Origin: Tersicoccus solisilvae
GTDB lineage: Bacteria > Actinomycetota > Actinomycetes > Actinomycetales > Micrococcaceae
Assembly: GCF_014643255.1 (NCBI RefSeq)
Contig: NZ_BMJI01000018.1
Location: 1 to 64,000 of the forward strand
DNA length: 64,000 nt
Direction: 5' to 3'
Shown here: positions 1 through 10,827 of the stretch, in pieces
Position numbering within the stretch: position 1 is the stretch's first letter
How the letters are laid out: each line of letters opens with the position of its first letter
Program-made: the position numbers and the translations under genes
The notes under the pieces: model-generated
What the model was told of the DNA's origin: nothing
What the model saw: the letters and a program-made list of their open reading frames with translations, nothing else
Database searches by the model: none

Positions 1-693
1 GCCACGTCCCTCCCCCACGCCGGCGAGCAGATCCGCCAGCACATCGACCCGCACCTGGGACAGGGTCCGCCGATCACCACCGTCATCGGTGCCCCCGGCC
101 CCTCACCCACCACGACCCGCACCGCACCAGGCCCGGAATCCAGCGAGCACCCGGGACCGGACGACGAACCTGAGCCGAACGACGAGCCGGGACCATCGGC
201 CTGAGCGGTCACCTCCCGAGCGAGGGCAGACAACCGCGCATCGATCCGCCAGGCCACCGCGGCCGGAACCAGAGCCGACAACCTGGCCATCCCGTCGCGA
301 TCCGCCGTCACCCGCACGAACCGGTCCTCACGAGCCGCCGCGTGCCGCTCAGCGAACGACCGCGGATGACAGCGTTCCCGCACCTTGCGCGCCCGCGAGC
401 GCAGCTGGGCGACCGTCTTCCCGCGTCGGGCCGCCTCGAGCAGCACCGTCTCCGTGACGTCGACGGCGTGGACGAGTGCTTCCCGGGCCTCGGGCTCGGA
501 GCAGTGCGGCGGTCACCAGGCGGTCGAGCAGCGATGACGGGTCGACGACATCCGACGGTGCCCCCGTTGTGCCGGCGCCGGCAGCGACGCCGGCGCCGGG
601 ATCGGCAACCCACGGCGCGATCGCGTCCAGTCCCGGCAACGTCGCCGGTCCCGACCGCGTCTCGACCGAGGTGTCCTCCATGACCCCACTCAA
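1..693 (-). pseudogene. Frameshifted, partial DUF222 (13E12-repeat / HNH endonuclease family) gene
   Basis: Read on the minus strand, this stretch carries the conserved body of a DUF222 protein. It includes runs such as VAQLRSRARKVRERCHP, DRDGMARLSALVPAAV and GRTLSQVRVDVLADLLAG, which match the arginine-rich and helical blocks of the family. The blocks lie in different frames. One shift is near 495-503, between the leader around DVVDPSSLLDRLVTAALL and EALVHAVDVTETV. A second is near 62-75, just before GRTLSQ. The expected N-terminal domain is missing, and the C-terminal HNH part, if present, lies outside the window. DUF222 genes occur in many copies in actinobacteria, so decay of one copy is unremarkable. 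The family call is fairly firm; the exact ends of the remnant are not. Confidence 0.68.
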
Positions 694-738
694 CCAGCCA
701 ACACCGACAGAACTCGGCTCACCACCGCGACGCCGGCG

Positions 739-2154
739 TCAGCCCCCCGACGCCCGGGCCCGCACTCCCGCAGCCCGCACTCCCGCGGCAGGCGCAGCCG
801 TTCCGGCGGCAGGCGCAGCCTCGCCGAATGGGGGCACCTCCGCGCCGGGACCCACCCCGAGCACCTCCAGCAGCGCCCGCGCCTTCAGCTCCATCTCCGC
901 CAGCTCCCGGGCCGGATCGGACAGCGCCGTGATGCCCCCGCCGACCCCGATCGTCGCCGTGTCCCCCTCGATCACCATGCTGCGGATCGTCATCGCCAGG
1001 TCCGCCCGCCCGTCCGCGCCGAAGTGCCCGAAGGCCCCCGCGTACCGCCCCCGGGGCCGCCGCTCCAGCGAGGACAGCAGCTCCATCGCCGCCTGCTTCG
1101 GCGCCCCCGTCATCGAGCCGGCCGGGAAGCAGGACCGGAGGGCGTCGACCGCGGACCGCCCGGGCAGCAGCCGCCCCTGCACGGTCGAGACCAGCTGGTG
1201 GACCTGGGCGTAGCTCTCCACCGCCCACAGCGACGAGACCGTCACCGACCCCACCGAGCACACCCGCTGCAGGTCGTTGCGCATCAGGTCGACGATCATG
1301 ACGTTCTCCGCGCGCTCCTTCTCGTCCGCCGCCAGCTCCGCGGCCAGCCGCCGGTCCGCCTCCGGGGACGCCCCGCGCGGCCCGGTGCCCTTGATCGGCC
1401 GCGTCGTCACCAGCCCGGACGGGGTCACCTCGAGGAACCGCTCCGGGGAGGCGCTGACGAGACTGACACCGCCGATCCGTACGAATCCGCCGTGGTGGGT
1501 GGGACTGCGCCGGCGCAGCGCGAGGTATGCCCCCACCGGGTCGATCCGACCCCGGACCCGGTACTCCGTGGTCAGGCAGAGGACGTAGGCGAGCCCGTCC
1601 CGGATGGCAGCCTGCGCGGCGTGGATGTTCGCCAGGTACTCCGCGTCACTGTCGGCGCGGCGCACGTCGACCACCACCGGCGAGGACGGCGGGCGAACCC
1701 GCCCTCGCAGCCTGGCGAGCACCTGCCGCCCGAAGGAGTCGACGTCGACGTCGTCGGCCGTGAGCAGCTCGACCCGCCCGTCGGGGTGGACGGCGACCGC
1801 CCGGTCGGTGCGCAGGAACGACGCCGCGGGCGACGACGACGGCGGGTCCGTCGCGGCCGGCGCCCCCGGGTGCGGCTGCACCGTCTCGTGCCGCAGCTCG
1901 TAGTCGAGCCAGCCGACCAGCCCCAGCCGGAACGAGCTGTCGTCGGGGCCCGCAGGATGGGTGGATACGCCGAGCGCCGCGGACAGCCCCTCGAGCACCG
2001 CGCCGGGTGCCAGCGGGACGGGGTCCCCGGTGCCGAGATAGCTCGCCGTGTCCGTGCCGCCGTCGAGCCAGTACACGTCCGGGTGGTGGGCGGCGAACAC
2101 GCGCGTGAAGACGGTCTCCGCATCGGCCCGCACGGGAAGCGGCGTGGTGCGCAT
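739..2154 (-). CDS. pabB: Aminodeoxychorismate synthase component I (chorismate-binding)
   Basis: A 471-residue member of the chorismate-utilising TrpE/PabB family. It should convert chorismate plus amide-derived ammonia to aminodeoxychorismate for folate synthesis in the cytoplasm. The C-terminal half carries the hallmark motifs in order: PIKGT (about residues 253-257), ERAENVMIVDLMRNDL, CFPAGSMTGAPK and YAGAFGHFG. The Lys in PIKGT is the PabB form, where anthranilate synthase has PIAGT. No tryptophan-binding motif is obvious in the shortened N-terminal half. The start is the ATG at 2154, with GGAGGAC just upstream; an in-frame ATG 45 bases further up lacks such a site. The last ~35 residues are Ala/Pro/Gly-rich and probably disordered. 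No pabA or pabC is adjacent, so the glutaminase must be encoded elsewhere. Confidence 0.88.
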   Translation of the reverse strand: MRTTPLPVRADAETVFTRVFAAHHPDVYWLDGGTDTASYLGTGDPVPLAPGAVLEGLSAALGVSTHPAGPDDSSFRLGLVGWLDYELRHETVQPHPGAPAATDPPSSSPAASFLRTDRAVAVHPDGRVELLTADDVDVDSFGRQVLARLRGRVRPPSSPVVVDVRRADSDAEYLANIHAAQAAIRDGLAYVLCLTTEYRVRGRIDPVGAYLALRRRSPTHHGGFVRIGGVSLVSASPERFLEVTPSGLVTTRPIKGTGPRGASPEADRRLAAELAADEKERAENVMIVDLMRNDLQRVCSVGSVTVSSLWAVESYAQVHQLVSTVQGRLLPGRSAVDALRSCFPAGSMTGAPKQAAMELLSSLERRPRGRYAGAFGHFGADGRADLAMTIRSMVIEGDTATIGVGGGITALSDPARELAEMELKARALLEVLGVGPGAEVPPFGEAAPAAGTAAPAAGVRAAGVRARASGG

Positions 2155-2248
2155 GACGTCCTCCGCTGTCCTGACCGCCCGCCATGTCGGGAGCTGCACG
2201 ATGTCGGGAGCGAGTGTATCCGGGATAAGGGCGGCGGGGTGCCCGGCC

Positions 2249-3205
2249 TCAACGCGGCCGGAACCAGCCGCGGGAGTGCCGGGGGCAACGGCCGGGTTCG
2301 TGCGTCGCGGCGCCGGCGCCGCCCTGCGCGGCGACCCGGGACAGCCACCGAAGCCGTCGGAAGCCCAGCAGGACCAGGAGGACGACGATGGCGGCCACCG
2401 CGCTCCACTGCGGGTCGGGGCCGCCGTCGGGCGGCTCGGTGTAGCCCCCGGCGTCCAGGCCGGCCGCCCGCTCGAAGTGGTTGCGCTCCAGCGGGAAGAA
2501 CGCGTTGTCGACGCTGTAGAGCAGGGGCATCGTCAGCGGTCCGCCGATGGAGGTGAGGGTAGCCGCCTGGTCCACGTGCACGGACTCGTGACCCGCCAGG
2601 GCCTCCAGCTCCGCCCGGTCGACCGCGATGTTCGGCCCGAACCGGAGGTAGATGTCCTCCCTGCTGATGCCGAACCCGTTGCGCTCGGACGCGCGCCCCC
2701 CGTTCGCCACGGTGTCCCACGCGAGGAAGGTCTCCCCGATGACGGACCCGCCCGCGCTCGTGGCCGGGGGGCGCCAGAACAGGATCGGCTGACTGGACTG
2801 GCACTCGTCCATCCCCGCCACGCGACCGCCCGCCAGCGCGAGACCGCTCACGCCGGCCAGCACCACCCGCCGGGAGACGTCCCACGTCGGGTCGACGTCC
2901 AGCTGGACCTCGGGTTCGGGGACGGCCGCACCGTTGGCGTAGACGTGCACGTTGCACGGTGTCAGCGGGACGGCGGCGGCCTGCGCCCGCACGGCGGCGC
3001 CGGCCAGCAACAGGACCGCGCAGCACGGGATCACCACCGCGGCGATGCGGCCGTTCCGCGCGCACTGCCGGCAGTGCGCCGCCCGGCGGGCACGACGTCG
3101 GCGGACGGACGGGAGCAGCCAGATCGCGCCGAGAGCGCCCAGACACAGAAACAGGCCGACGCCGCGAGCCACCTCCCGGATCCCGCGCCCGACGGCAGTG
3201 CGCAT
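2249..3205 (-). CDS. Membrane protein with a zinc-peptidase-like HESVH motif, function unknown
   Basis: A 318-residue protein I do not recognise. It has an N-terminal hydrophobic helix (around residues 15-32), a second at about 52-72 after an Arg/Cys-rich loop (RRARRAAHCRQC), a long probably extracytoplasmic central region, and a C-terminal helix (AAIVVLLVLLGF) followed by a basic tail. The central region contains LEALAGHESVHVDQA near residue 205. HESVH resembles the HExxH zinc signature of peptidases but has Val before the second His, and the third ligand cannot be placed. Similar HESxH motifs occur in uncharacterised proteins whose other conserved part concerns large solvent-exposed domains, so metallopeptidase activity is only a guess. 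No operon partner: both neighbours are separated by intergenic sequence or decay. Confidence 0.6.
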   Translation of the reverse strand: MRTAVGRGIREVARGVGLFLCLGALGAIWLLPSVRRRRARRAAHCRQCARNGRIAAVVIPCCAVLLLAGAAVRAQAAAVPLTPCNVHVYANGAAVPEPEVQLDVDPTWDVSRRVVLAGVSGLALAGGRVAGMDECQSSQPILFWRPPATSAGGSVIGETFLAWDTVANGGRASERNGFGISREDIYLRFGPNIAVDRAELEALAGHESVHVDQAATLTSIGGPLTMPLLYSVDNAFFPLERNHFERAAGLDAGGYTEPPDGGPDPQWSAVAAIVVLLVLLGFRRLRWLSRVAAQGGAGAATHEPGRCPRHSRGWFRPR

Positions 3206-3223
3206 GGGCTCAGCGTAGGAGCA

Positions 3224-3357
3224 TCAGCCCTCCTCGCCCAGCGCCTTCCGCACCTCGGGCAGCACCTCGGTGGCCAGCAGCTCGATCGACCGCAGCGTCT
3301 CCGCCCACCGCGGGTCAGCTCCCCGAAGGTGAAGATGCCGATCTCGAAGGCGCTCAC
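3224..3357 (-). pseudogene. Scar of a luciferase-like flavin-dependent monooxygenase (CE1758-type)
   Basis: The GTG at 3357 overlaps the stop of the upstream hydrolase as GTGA. The first codons read VSAFEIGIFTFGELT, the conserved N-terminus of LLM-class flavin-dependent oxidoreductases. About 15 codons in, the sequence jumps out of frame into PRWAETLRSIELLATEVLPE and then a stop, which is the usual C-terminal helix of the same family. The roughly 300 residues between are missing. An internal out-of-frame deletion has therefore removed almost the entire last gene of the operon while leaving both ends. In related actinobacteria a full-length copy usually ends this hydrolase/VOC/reductase cluster, so its loss should change or abolish the pathway's oxygenation step. 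Confidence 0.75.
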
Positions 3358-3998
3358 CGGGCCACCGGGGCGAGCGCCGTGGACAGCTCGGCGGCGAGGA
3401 AGGCGGTCAGGTCGCACAGTTCGCGGCCGTCGACGCCGTGCCCGAGGCCCGGGTACACCGGGTCGGTGACGGTGGTGTGGGCGTCCACCCAGGTGCGGGT
3501 GCGGGCGATCGCGGCGGAGGTGATGACCCCGTCGTCGGCGCCGCGGCCCCAGAACAGGGCCGGCCGGGCGTCGGCGAGCAGGGCGTCACCCGGTTGGGCC
3601 GCCGCCTGGACGAAGCCGCCGAGGATCGCGGGCGCGAGCACGCGCTCCGGCCGGGTCCGCAGCAGCTGGGAGGCCATCAGGCCGCCCTGGGAGAACCCGA
3701 GGGGCACGACGCGGGTGGTGGCGGGCACGGTCGCGTCGACCCACGCCCAGACGGCGTCGGTGGCCGCGGCGAGCGGCGCCGGGTCGGGGTCGCCGGGCCG
3801 GACGATGTCGAACCAGGCGTGCTGGCCGGCGTTCAGGGTGCCGGGCGCCCGCAGGGAGGCCCAGGGTATGCCCGGCGGCAGGACGGGCGCGAGCGCGGTG
3901 AGGTCCTGCTCGTTCGAGCCGTAGCCGTGCAGGAAGAGCGCGACGGCGGGAGCGTCGCCCGGGATGCCGGCCGGCGACGTGAGGGCGTGGAGGGTCAT
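3354..3998 (-). CDS. Alpha/beta-fold hydrolase (phospholipase/carboxylesterase type)
   Basis: A 214-residue cytoplasmic serine hydrolase. An oxyanion-hole motif, LFLHGYGSNEQD, appears near residue 21. The nucleophile elbow GFSQGG is near residue 104, the acid candidate is Asp in GADDGV, and the histidine lies in GLGHGV near the C-terminus, so the triad is complete. Size and motif spacing fit the small carboxylesterase family (YpfH/acyl-protein-thioesterase-like). Its ATG overlaps the stop of the upstream VOC gene by four bases (ATGA), and its own stop overlaps the start of the decayed monooxygenase. It is thus the third gene of the MarR-controlled operon and may hydrolyse an ester or lactone made by the VOC dioxygenase. 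Confidence 0.8.
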   Translation of the reverse strand: MTLHALTSPAGIPGDAPAVALFLHGYGSNEQDLTALAPVLPPGIPWASLRAPGTLNAGQHAWFDIVRPGDPDPAPLAAATDAVWAWVDATVPATTRVVPLGFSQGGLMASQLLRTRPERVLAPAILGGFVQAAAQPGDALLADARPALFWGRGADDGVITSAAIARTRTWVDAHTTVTDPVYPGLGHGVDGRELCDLTAFLAAELSTALAPVAR

Positions 3999-4939
3999 CG
4001 GCGCAGCAGATCCTCGGTCGAGGTGGCGGGCAGGCCGACCGTCACCTGGGTGCCCCAGGGGTCGTTGACGACGACGCTGGAGCCGGTGTCGGCGAAGGCC
4101 AGCCCCTTCGCGGTCAGCCGGGCGGTGAGCGCGTCGAGGTCCTCGCGGCCGGGCACGGTGACGGCGACGTCGCCCAGGCCCAGGCTGGCGGCGCGGGGAC
4201 CGGCGCCCGCGCTGTTCCACGTGTTCATCGCGACGTGGTGGTGGTAGCCGCCGGCGGAGGCGAACAGGGCGCCGGGGTAGGCGGAGACGGTGGTCTCGAA
4301 GCCGAGGCCGTCGACGTAGAAGTCCTTCGCGGTGGCGACGTCGCCCACCTGCAGGTGGACGTGCCCGACGCGGCCGGCCCGGGTCGCGGCGTCGGCCAGA
4401 GTCGCGGCGTCGAGGTGGCGCTGCAGGTAGGCGTTCGGGTCCAGGTACAGGGTGGACATCTGCAGTTCCCCGTGGGCGTAGGTCCACTGCGACCGGTCGC
4501 GGTCGACGTAGAGCTCGATGCCGTTGCCCTCGGGGTCGGTGAAGTAGAAGGCCTCGCTGACCAGGTGATCGCTCGAGCCGAGGAACCGGCTGCGCTCGTC
4601 CGTGGCGGCGCGGTACACGGTCCCGGCGAGCGACGGCGCGTCGTCGAACAGGAACGCGGTGTGGAACAGCCCGGCCTGGCGGGGGTCGACGGCGGGCAGG
4701 TCCGGCGTCGCGATCAGCCGGACGAGCGGCGTGGTGCCGCGGCCGAGCACCCGGTGCACCTCGCGGCCGCGGGAGCGCTCCTCGATCGGCTCCAGGGCCA
4801 GGGCGTTCGCGTAGTAGGAGGACATGCCCTCGAGGTCGCCGACGCGCAGGGACACGGCGTCCATCGCGGTGGCGGCGTTCAGGGTGCGCCCATCGACGGC
4901 GGGCGTGACGGACGCGGGGGTGGTTGCGGTCTCGGTCAT
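3995..4939 (-). CDS. VOC-family ring-cleaving dioxygenase (two vicinal-oxygen-chelate domains)
   Basis: A 314-residue protein with two tandem VOC/glyoxalase-fold halves. The first half has LFHTAFLF and a FTDPEGNGIELYVDRD block. The second has GHVHLQVGD, YHHHVAMNTW and DPWGTQVTV. Histidines in HTAF, the YHHH stretch, and Glu/Asp in EGNGIELY are plausible iron ligands of an extradiol-type dioxygenase. Family annotation as catechol-2,3-dioxygenase-like is common, but the substrate is unknown. The start is the ATG at 4939; the ribosome site (GAAAGAAG) is weak. It lies about 95 bases after the reductase-like gene and overlaps the hydrolase by four bases, so the three genes are likely co-transcribed leftward from the operator region at 5660-5706. 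Confidence 0.82.
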   Translation of the reverse strand: MTETATTPASVTPAVDGRTLNAATAMDAVSLRVGDLEGMSSYYANALALEPIEERSRGREVHRVLGRGTTPLVRLIATPDLPAVDPRQAGLFHTAFLFDDAPSLAGTVYRAATDERSRFLGSSDHLVSEAFYFTDPEGNGIELYVDRDRSQWTYAHGELQMSTLYLDPNAYLQRHLDAATLADAATRAGRVGHVHLQVGDVATAKDFYVDGLGFETTVSAYPGALFASAGGYHHHVAMNTWNSAGAGPRAASLGLGDVAVTVPGREDLDALTARLTAKGLAFADTGSSVVVNDPWGTQVTVGLPATSTEDLLRR

Positions 4940-5033
4940 GACGACTTCTTTCGGGAGCGAGGTGGAGCAGGGCCCCGGGACCGGACGCGACATCGGACAC
5001 GCCCGGACCACCGGGGAGGAGAAGATCCGCTGC

Positions 5034-5612
5034 TCAGCGGACCAAGCCGAAGCCGCCGGTCCAGGCGATCTTCTCGCCGGCCGCGAGCGTGAGCTGCAGG
5101 AAGCCGAGGGCCTCGAGCTCGTGCGCGCGCTTGAGCGAGCCGGCGTCGACGGCGCTGACCCCGCCGGCCTCGACCGCGGCGGCGAGGGCGCCCTTGGCGT
5201 CGGTGTCGTCACCGGCGATGAGCACGGTGGTCTGCAGATCGCCGACCTTCGTCGAGGCCAGGGTGGCCGCGAAGGTGGTGTTGAACGCCTTGAGCACGCG
5301 GCTGTTCGGCAGCTGCTGCTGGATCTGCTCGGTGGCCGACGAACCGGCCGGGACGACCAGCGCGTCGAAGGTCGAGAAATCGAGCGGATTGGTGATGTCG
5401 ACCACGGTCTTGCCGGCGAGCTGGTCACCGTAGGCCGCGAGAATGCCGTCGACGGCCGGGTACGGCACGGCGAGCACGACGATGTCGCCCTCGACGGTGG
5501 CGCTGCCGGACTGCTCGTGGCTGATGTAGGCGACGCTGCTGCCGCCGTCGGCGAGGACGCCGCCGATCGCGTTCGCCATGGTGCCGGTTCCGATGATGGT
5601 GACGTTGGCCAT
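5034..5612 (-). CDS. NADPH-dependent F420 reductase-like / NAD(P)-binding oxidoreductase
   Basis: A 192-residue Rossmann protein starting MANVTIIGTGTMANAIGG, with the dinucleotide motif GTGTMA at residues 8-13. IVVLAVPYPAV and KTVVDITNPLDF follow, as in the Fno (F420H2:NADP oxidoreductase) fold. The C-terminal GSLKRAHELEALGFL helix also fits. Many proteins of this shape in actinobacteria use NADPH without F420, so the cofactor partner is uncertain. The ATG at 5612 has AAGGAGAG seven bases upstream. It is the first gene of the leftward operon, transcribed divergently from the MarR gene with two operator-like palindromes between them. A redox partner role for the flavin monooxygenase now lost from the operon end is a reasonable inference. 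Confidence 0.75.
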   Translation of the reverse strand: MANVTIIGTGTMANAIGGVLADGGSSVAYISHEQSGSATVEGDIVVLAVPYPAVDGILAAYGDQLAGKTVVDITNPLDFSTFDALVVPAGSSATEQIQQQLPNSRVLKAFNTTFAATLASTKVGDLQTTVLIAGDDTDAKGALAAAVEAGGVSAVDAGSLKRAHELEALGFLQLTLAAGEKIAWTGGFGLVR

Positions 5613-5659
5613 GATGACTCTCCTTCGTGCCGCTGCCGGGTCCCGACGATCCGACTTGC

Positions 5660-5706
5660 TTGTAACTACAACCAATAACGCTAGTCCATTCCCGTTGTAG
5701 ATACAA
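5660..5706. promoter_or_regulatory. Two MarR-type operators in a divergent promoter region
   Basis: Two perfect 12-bp palindromes of the form TTGTA-NN-TACAA lie in the 115-bp gap: TTGTAACTACAA at 5660-5671 and TTGTAGATACAA at 5695-5706. Their centres are 35 bp apart. Palindromes of this size and AT-rich shape are typical MarR-dimer sites, and the adjacent rightward gene encodes a MarR protein, so autoregulation together with control of the leftward operon is the natural reading. The second site is only 22 bp from the MarR start codon and would cover its promoter. Confidence 0.8.
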
Positions 5707-5727
5707 CCTTTTGTTAGACTCGCCCTC

Positions 5728-6270
5728 ATGGAGCCTCATCTCACCGACCCCGAGCGCGTCGCGATCGCCCGGCTCCACGCGTTGCTGGAGCTGCTGCCGA
5801 CGGCCCTGGACAAGGAACTCGCACCCGCCGGGCTGACGTCCTTCGAGTACACGCTGCTGGAGTCGCTGCGGGAGGCCCCGCATCACCGGATGCGGCTGAG
5901 CGCCCTCGCCGCACGGACGAACGCCACCCTCCCCCGGCTCTCCCGCGTCGTCACCGGCCTGGAACGCAAGGGGCTGGTGGAACGGGCACCCTGCGCGGAG
6001 GACGGCCGCGCCACCAACGCCGTGCTCACCGCCGCGGGCGTGCGGGCGGAGGAGCAGAGCCGATCGCGTTATGCCTCCGCCGTCCGGCGGCTGATCCTCG
6101 ACGGCCTCGGCGCCGGCGGCGTCGACCAGCTGGCCGACCTGTCCTACGGCATCCTGGCGAAGCTCGACCCCGAGGCCCGGATGACGACGACGGCGGCGGG
6201 ACGCTCCTGCGCCGCCGACCCGGCGCCGGTGTGCGCCGCGGATCCGGCGCCCCTGCCCGCGGCGGTCTGA
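5728..6270 (+). CDS. MarR-family transcriptional regulator
   Basis: A 180-residue winged-helix regulator. MRLSALAARTNATLPRLSRVVTGLERKGLVERA gives helix-turn-helix and wing (read in two blocks around residues 52-85), followed by CAEDGRATNAVLTAAG, the usual wing motif of MarR. The extra C-terminal tail holds a short repeat (CAADPAP twice) and is probably disordered. No ribosome site is visible before the ATG at 5728, so a short or leaderless transcript is possible. The gene is divergent from the reductase/VOC/hydrolase operon and flanked by two matching palindromes, so it most likely represses that operon and itself, with an aromatic or quinone-like ligand as inducer by analogy. Confidence 0.86.
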   Translation: MEPHLTDPERVAIARLHALLELLPTALDKELAPAGLTSFEYTLLESLREAPHHRMRLSALAARTNATLPRLSRVVTGLERKGLVERAPCAEDGRATNAVLTAAGVRAEEQSRSRYASAVRRLILDGLGAGGVDQLADLSYGILAKLDPEARMTTTAAGRSCAADPAPVCAADPAPLPAAV

Positions 6271-6308
6271 CACTCCCCGGAGCCGGCCGCCGCGATGAGC
6301 ACCCGATT

Positions 6309-6336
6309 TTGCCCCGTCGCGGACGCTCGATAGCGT
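6309..6336 (+). promoter_or_regulatory. Candidate sigma-70-type promoter of the permease gene
   Basis: TTGCCC at 6309-6314 and TAGCGT at 6331-6336 are separated by 16 bases. This would place the transcript start near 6343, directly at the foot of the first leader hairpin. Position and pairing support it; no experimental evidence is available here. Confidence 0.4.
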
Positions 6337-6343
6337 GTGGGCC

Positions 6344-6402
6344 GCATCACCACCCCCGGTGATGCCGCGTGTTCCGGCGTCATTCCGCCGCGGAACGACG
6401 CC
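6344..6402 (+). promoter_or_regulatory. Two tandem hairpins in the permease 5' leader
   Basis: The first hairpin is a perfect 8-bp stem, GCATCACC (6344-6351) with GGTGATGC (6358-6365), around a six-base loop. The second spans 6376-6402: GGCGTCATTCCG pairs with CGGAACGACGCC over a CCG loop, with one A-C mismatch. They fill most of the ~80-base leader before the TTG start. Two consecutive stems before an amino-acid permease suggest an RNA-level control element, but I do not recognise a known riboswitch class. Confidence 0.5.
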
Positions 6403-6422
6403 GCACACGAGAGAGAAGATCC

Positions 6423-7895
6423 TTGGTCGACACCACCGACGCCGCTCGCCTCACCCGCTCGGCAACGAGCCACGAGCCCCACCTCGCCCGCCAGCTCTCC
6501 AACCGGCACATCCAGCTCATCGCCATCGGCGGAGCGATCGGCACCGGCCTGTTCATGGGCTCGGGCAAGACCATCTCCGTTGCCGGGCCGAGCGTCATCT
6601 TCGTCTACATGATCATCGGCTTCATGCTGTTCTTCGTCATGCGGGCGATGGGCGAGCTGCTCCTCTCCAACACGCGATACAAGTCGTTCAGCGACTTCGC
6701 GGGGGATCTGCTGGGGCCGTGGGCGGGCTTCTTCACCGGCTGGACCTACTGGTTCTGCTGGGTGGTGACCGGGATCGCCGACGTCATCGCCATCGCCGGG
6801 TACGCCCGCGAGCTCGTCCCCGGCATCCCGCTGTGGATCCCCGGCGTCGCGACCATCGCCATCCTGCTGCTGCTGAACCTGCCGACGGTGCGGGCCTTCG
6901 GAGAGACCGAGTTCTGGTTCGCCTTGATCAAGATCGTCGCCATCGTCGCGCTGATCGTGACCGGCCTCGTCATGATCGTCACGGGCTTCCAGTCCGACGC
7001 CGGTCCCGCGTCGTTCACCAACCTGTGGAGCCACGGCGGATTCTTCCCGCACGAGTTCATGGGCTTCGTCGCCGGCTTCCAGATCGCGGTGTTCGCGTTC
7101 GTCGGCATCGAGCTGGTCGGCACGACGGCGGCCGAGGCGAAGGAGCCGGAGAAGACGCTGCCCCGCGCCATCAACGCCATCCCGGTCCGCGTGCTGCTGT
7201 TCTACGTCGGCGCCCTGGTGATCCTCATGTCCGTGACCCCGTGGACCGAGTTCCGTGCCGGGCACAGCCCGTTCATCGCCACGTTCTCCCTCGCCGGGCT
7301 GGGCATCGCCGCCACCGTGGTGAATCTCGTGGTGCTGACGTCGGCCATGTCCTCCGCCAACTCGGGCATCTACTCCACCTCGCGGATGGTGTTCGGCCTG
7401 GCCCAGGAGGGCGACGCCCCGGCGCTGTTCGGGAGGCTCTCGAACCGCCACGTGCCGCAGAACGCCCTGTTCCTCACCTGCGTGCTGCTGCTGTCCGGCA
7501 TCGTGCTGCTGTATGCCGGCAAGGACGTCGGCGTCGCGTTCGACCTCGTCACCACCGTCTCGGCCGTGTGCTTCATGTTCGTCTGGTCGATCATCCTGGC
7601 GTCCTACCTGGTGTTCCGGAAGCGCCGTGCCCAGCTGCACCAGTCCTCTGCGTTCCGGATGCCCGGTGGACGCGTCATGGTCTGGGTGGTGTTCGCGTTC
7701 TTCGCCTTCGTGCTCTGGGCGCTGACGACCCAGCCGGACACGCTGACCGCCCTGGCGATCACCCCGGTCTGGTTCCTCGTCCTCGGCGCGGCCTGGCTCG
7801 TGCTGCGCCGCCGGCCCACCCACCAGGCCCGATTCGCGCAGTTCCAGGCGGAACTGGCGGAGGACCGGGAGGCGGCGGCCCGGGCGGACGCCTGA
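6423..7895 (+). CDS. APC-family amino-acid permease (D-serine/D-alanine/glycine transporter type)
   Basis: A 490-residue inner-membrane permease with about twelve hydrophobic segments. The conserved first helix reads HIQLIAIGGAIGTGLFMGSG, typical of amino acid:H+ symporters of the APC superfamily. GIELVGTTAAEAKEPEKTLPRAI, a block between helices 6 and 7, is characteristic of the CycA/AnsP/GabP branch. I place the start at the TTG at 6423, after AGAGAAG, giving VDTTDAARL as the first residues; upstream codons are Arg-rich and unlike the family. Similarity to CycA-type D-serine/alanine/glycine transporters is the best guess. It stands alone, with its own promoter-like sequence and hairpin leader, and a strong inverted repeat follows it. 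Confidence 0.85.
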   Translation: MVDTTDAARLTRSATSHEPHLARQLSNRHIQLIAIGGAIGTGLFMGSGKTISVAGPSVIFVYMIIGFMLFFVMRAMGELLLSNTRYKSFSDFAGDLLGPWAGFFTGWTYWFCWVVTGIADVIAIAGYARELVPGIPLWIPGVATIAILLLLNLPTVRAFGETEFWFALIKIVAIVALIVTGLVMIVTGFQSDAGPASFTNLWSHGGFFPHEFMGFVAGFQIAVFAFVGIELVGTTAAEAKEPEKTLPRAINAIPVRVLLFYVGALVILMSVTPWTEFRAGHSPFIATFSLAGLGIAATVVNLVVLTSAMSSANSGIYSTSRMVFGLAQEGDAPALFGRLSNRHVPQNALFLTCVLLLSGIVLLYAGKDVGVAFDLVTTVSAVCFMFVWSIILASYLVFRKRRAQLHQSSAFRMPGGRVMVWVVFAFFAFVLWALTTQPDTLTALAITPVWFLVLGAAWLVLRRRPTHQARFAQFQAELAEDREAAARADA

Positions 7896-7919
7896 GCCGG
7901 GCCTGACTCACCCGCAGCC

Positions 7920-7950
7920 GAGCGGCCGCCGGAATATCCGGCGGCCGCTC
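7920..7950. terminator. Perfect 14-bp hairpin between permease and flavoprotein genes
   Basis: GAGCGGCCGCCGGA (7920-7933) and TCCGGCGGCCGCTC (7937-7950) are perfectly complementary across a three-base ATA loop. There is no U-run, as is common for terminators in high-GC actinobacteria. It lies 25 bases after the permease stop and 15 before the next start. Confidence 0.65.
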
Positions 7951-7965
7951 GCCGCTTCACGGGGC

Positions 7966-10778
<2,813 letters not shown>

Positions 10779-10827
10779 GTGCGCGGGAATGAGTACGCGG
10801 CCGTGCCCGCGACCGGGACCCCGGCGT

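Noticed and set aside
1024-2556. Long open frame opposite pabB
   Set aside because: Arg/Pro-rich shadow of the pabB coding strand with no family motif or ribosome site; very common in GC-rich DNA.
2249-3205. Zinc metalloprotease assignment from HESVH
   Set aside because: The motif fits HExxH poorly in context and no third ligand or family match was found; left as a membrane protein of unknown function.
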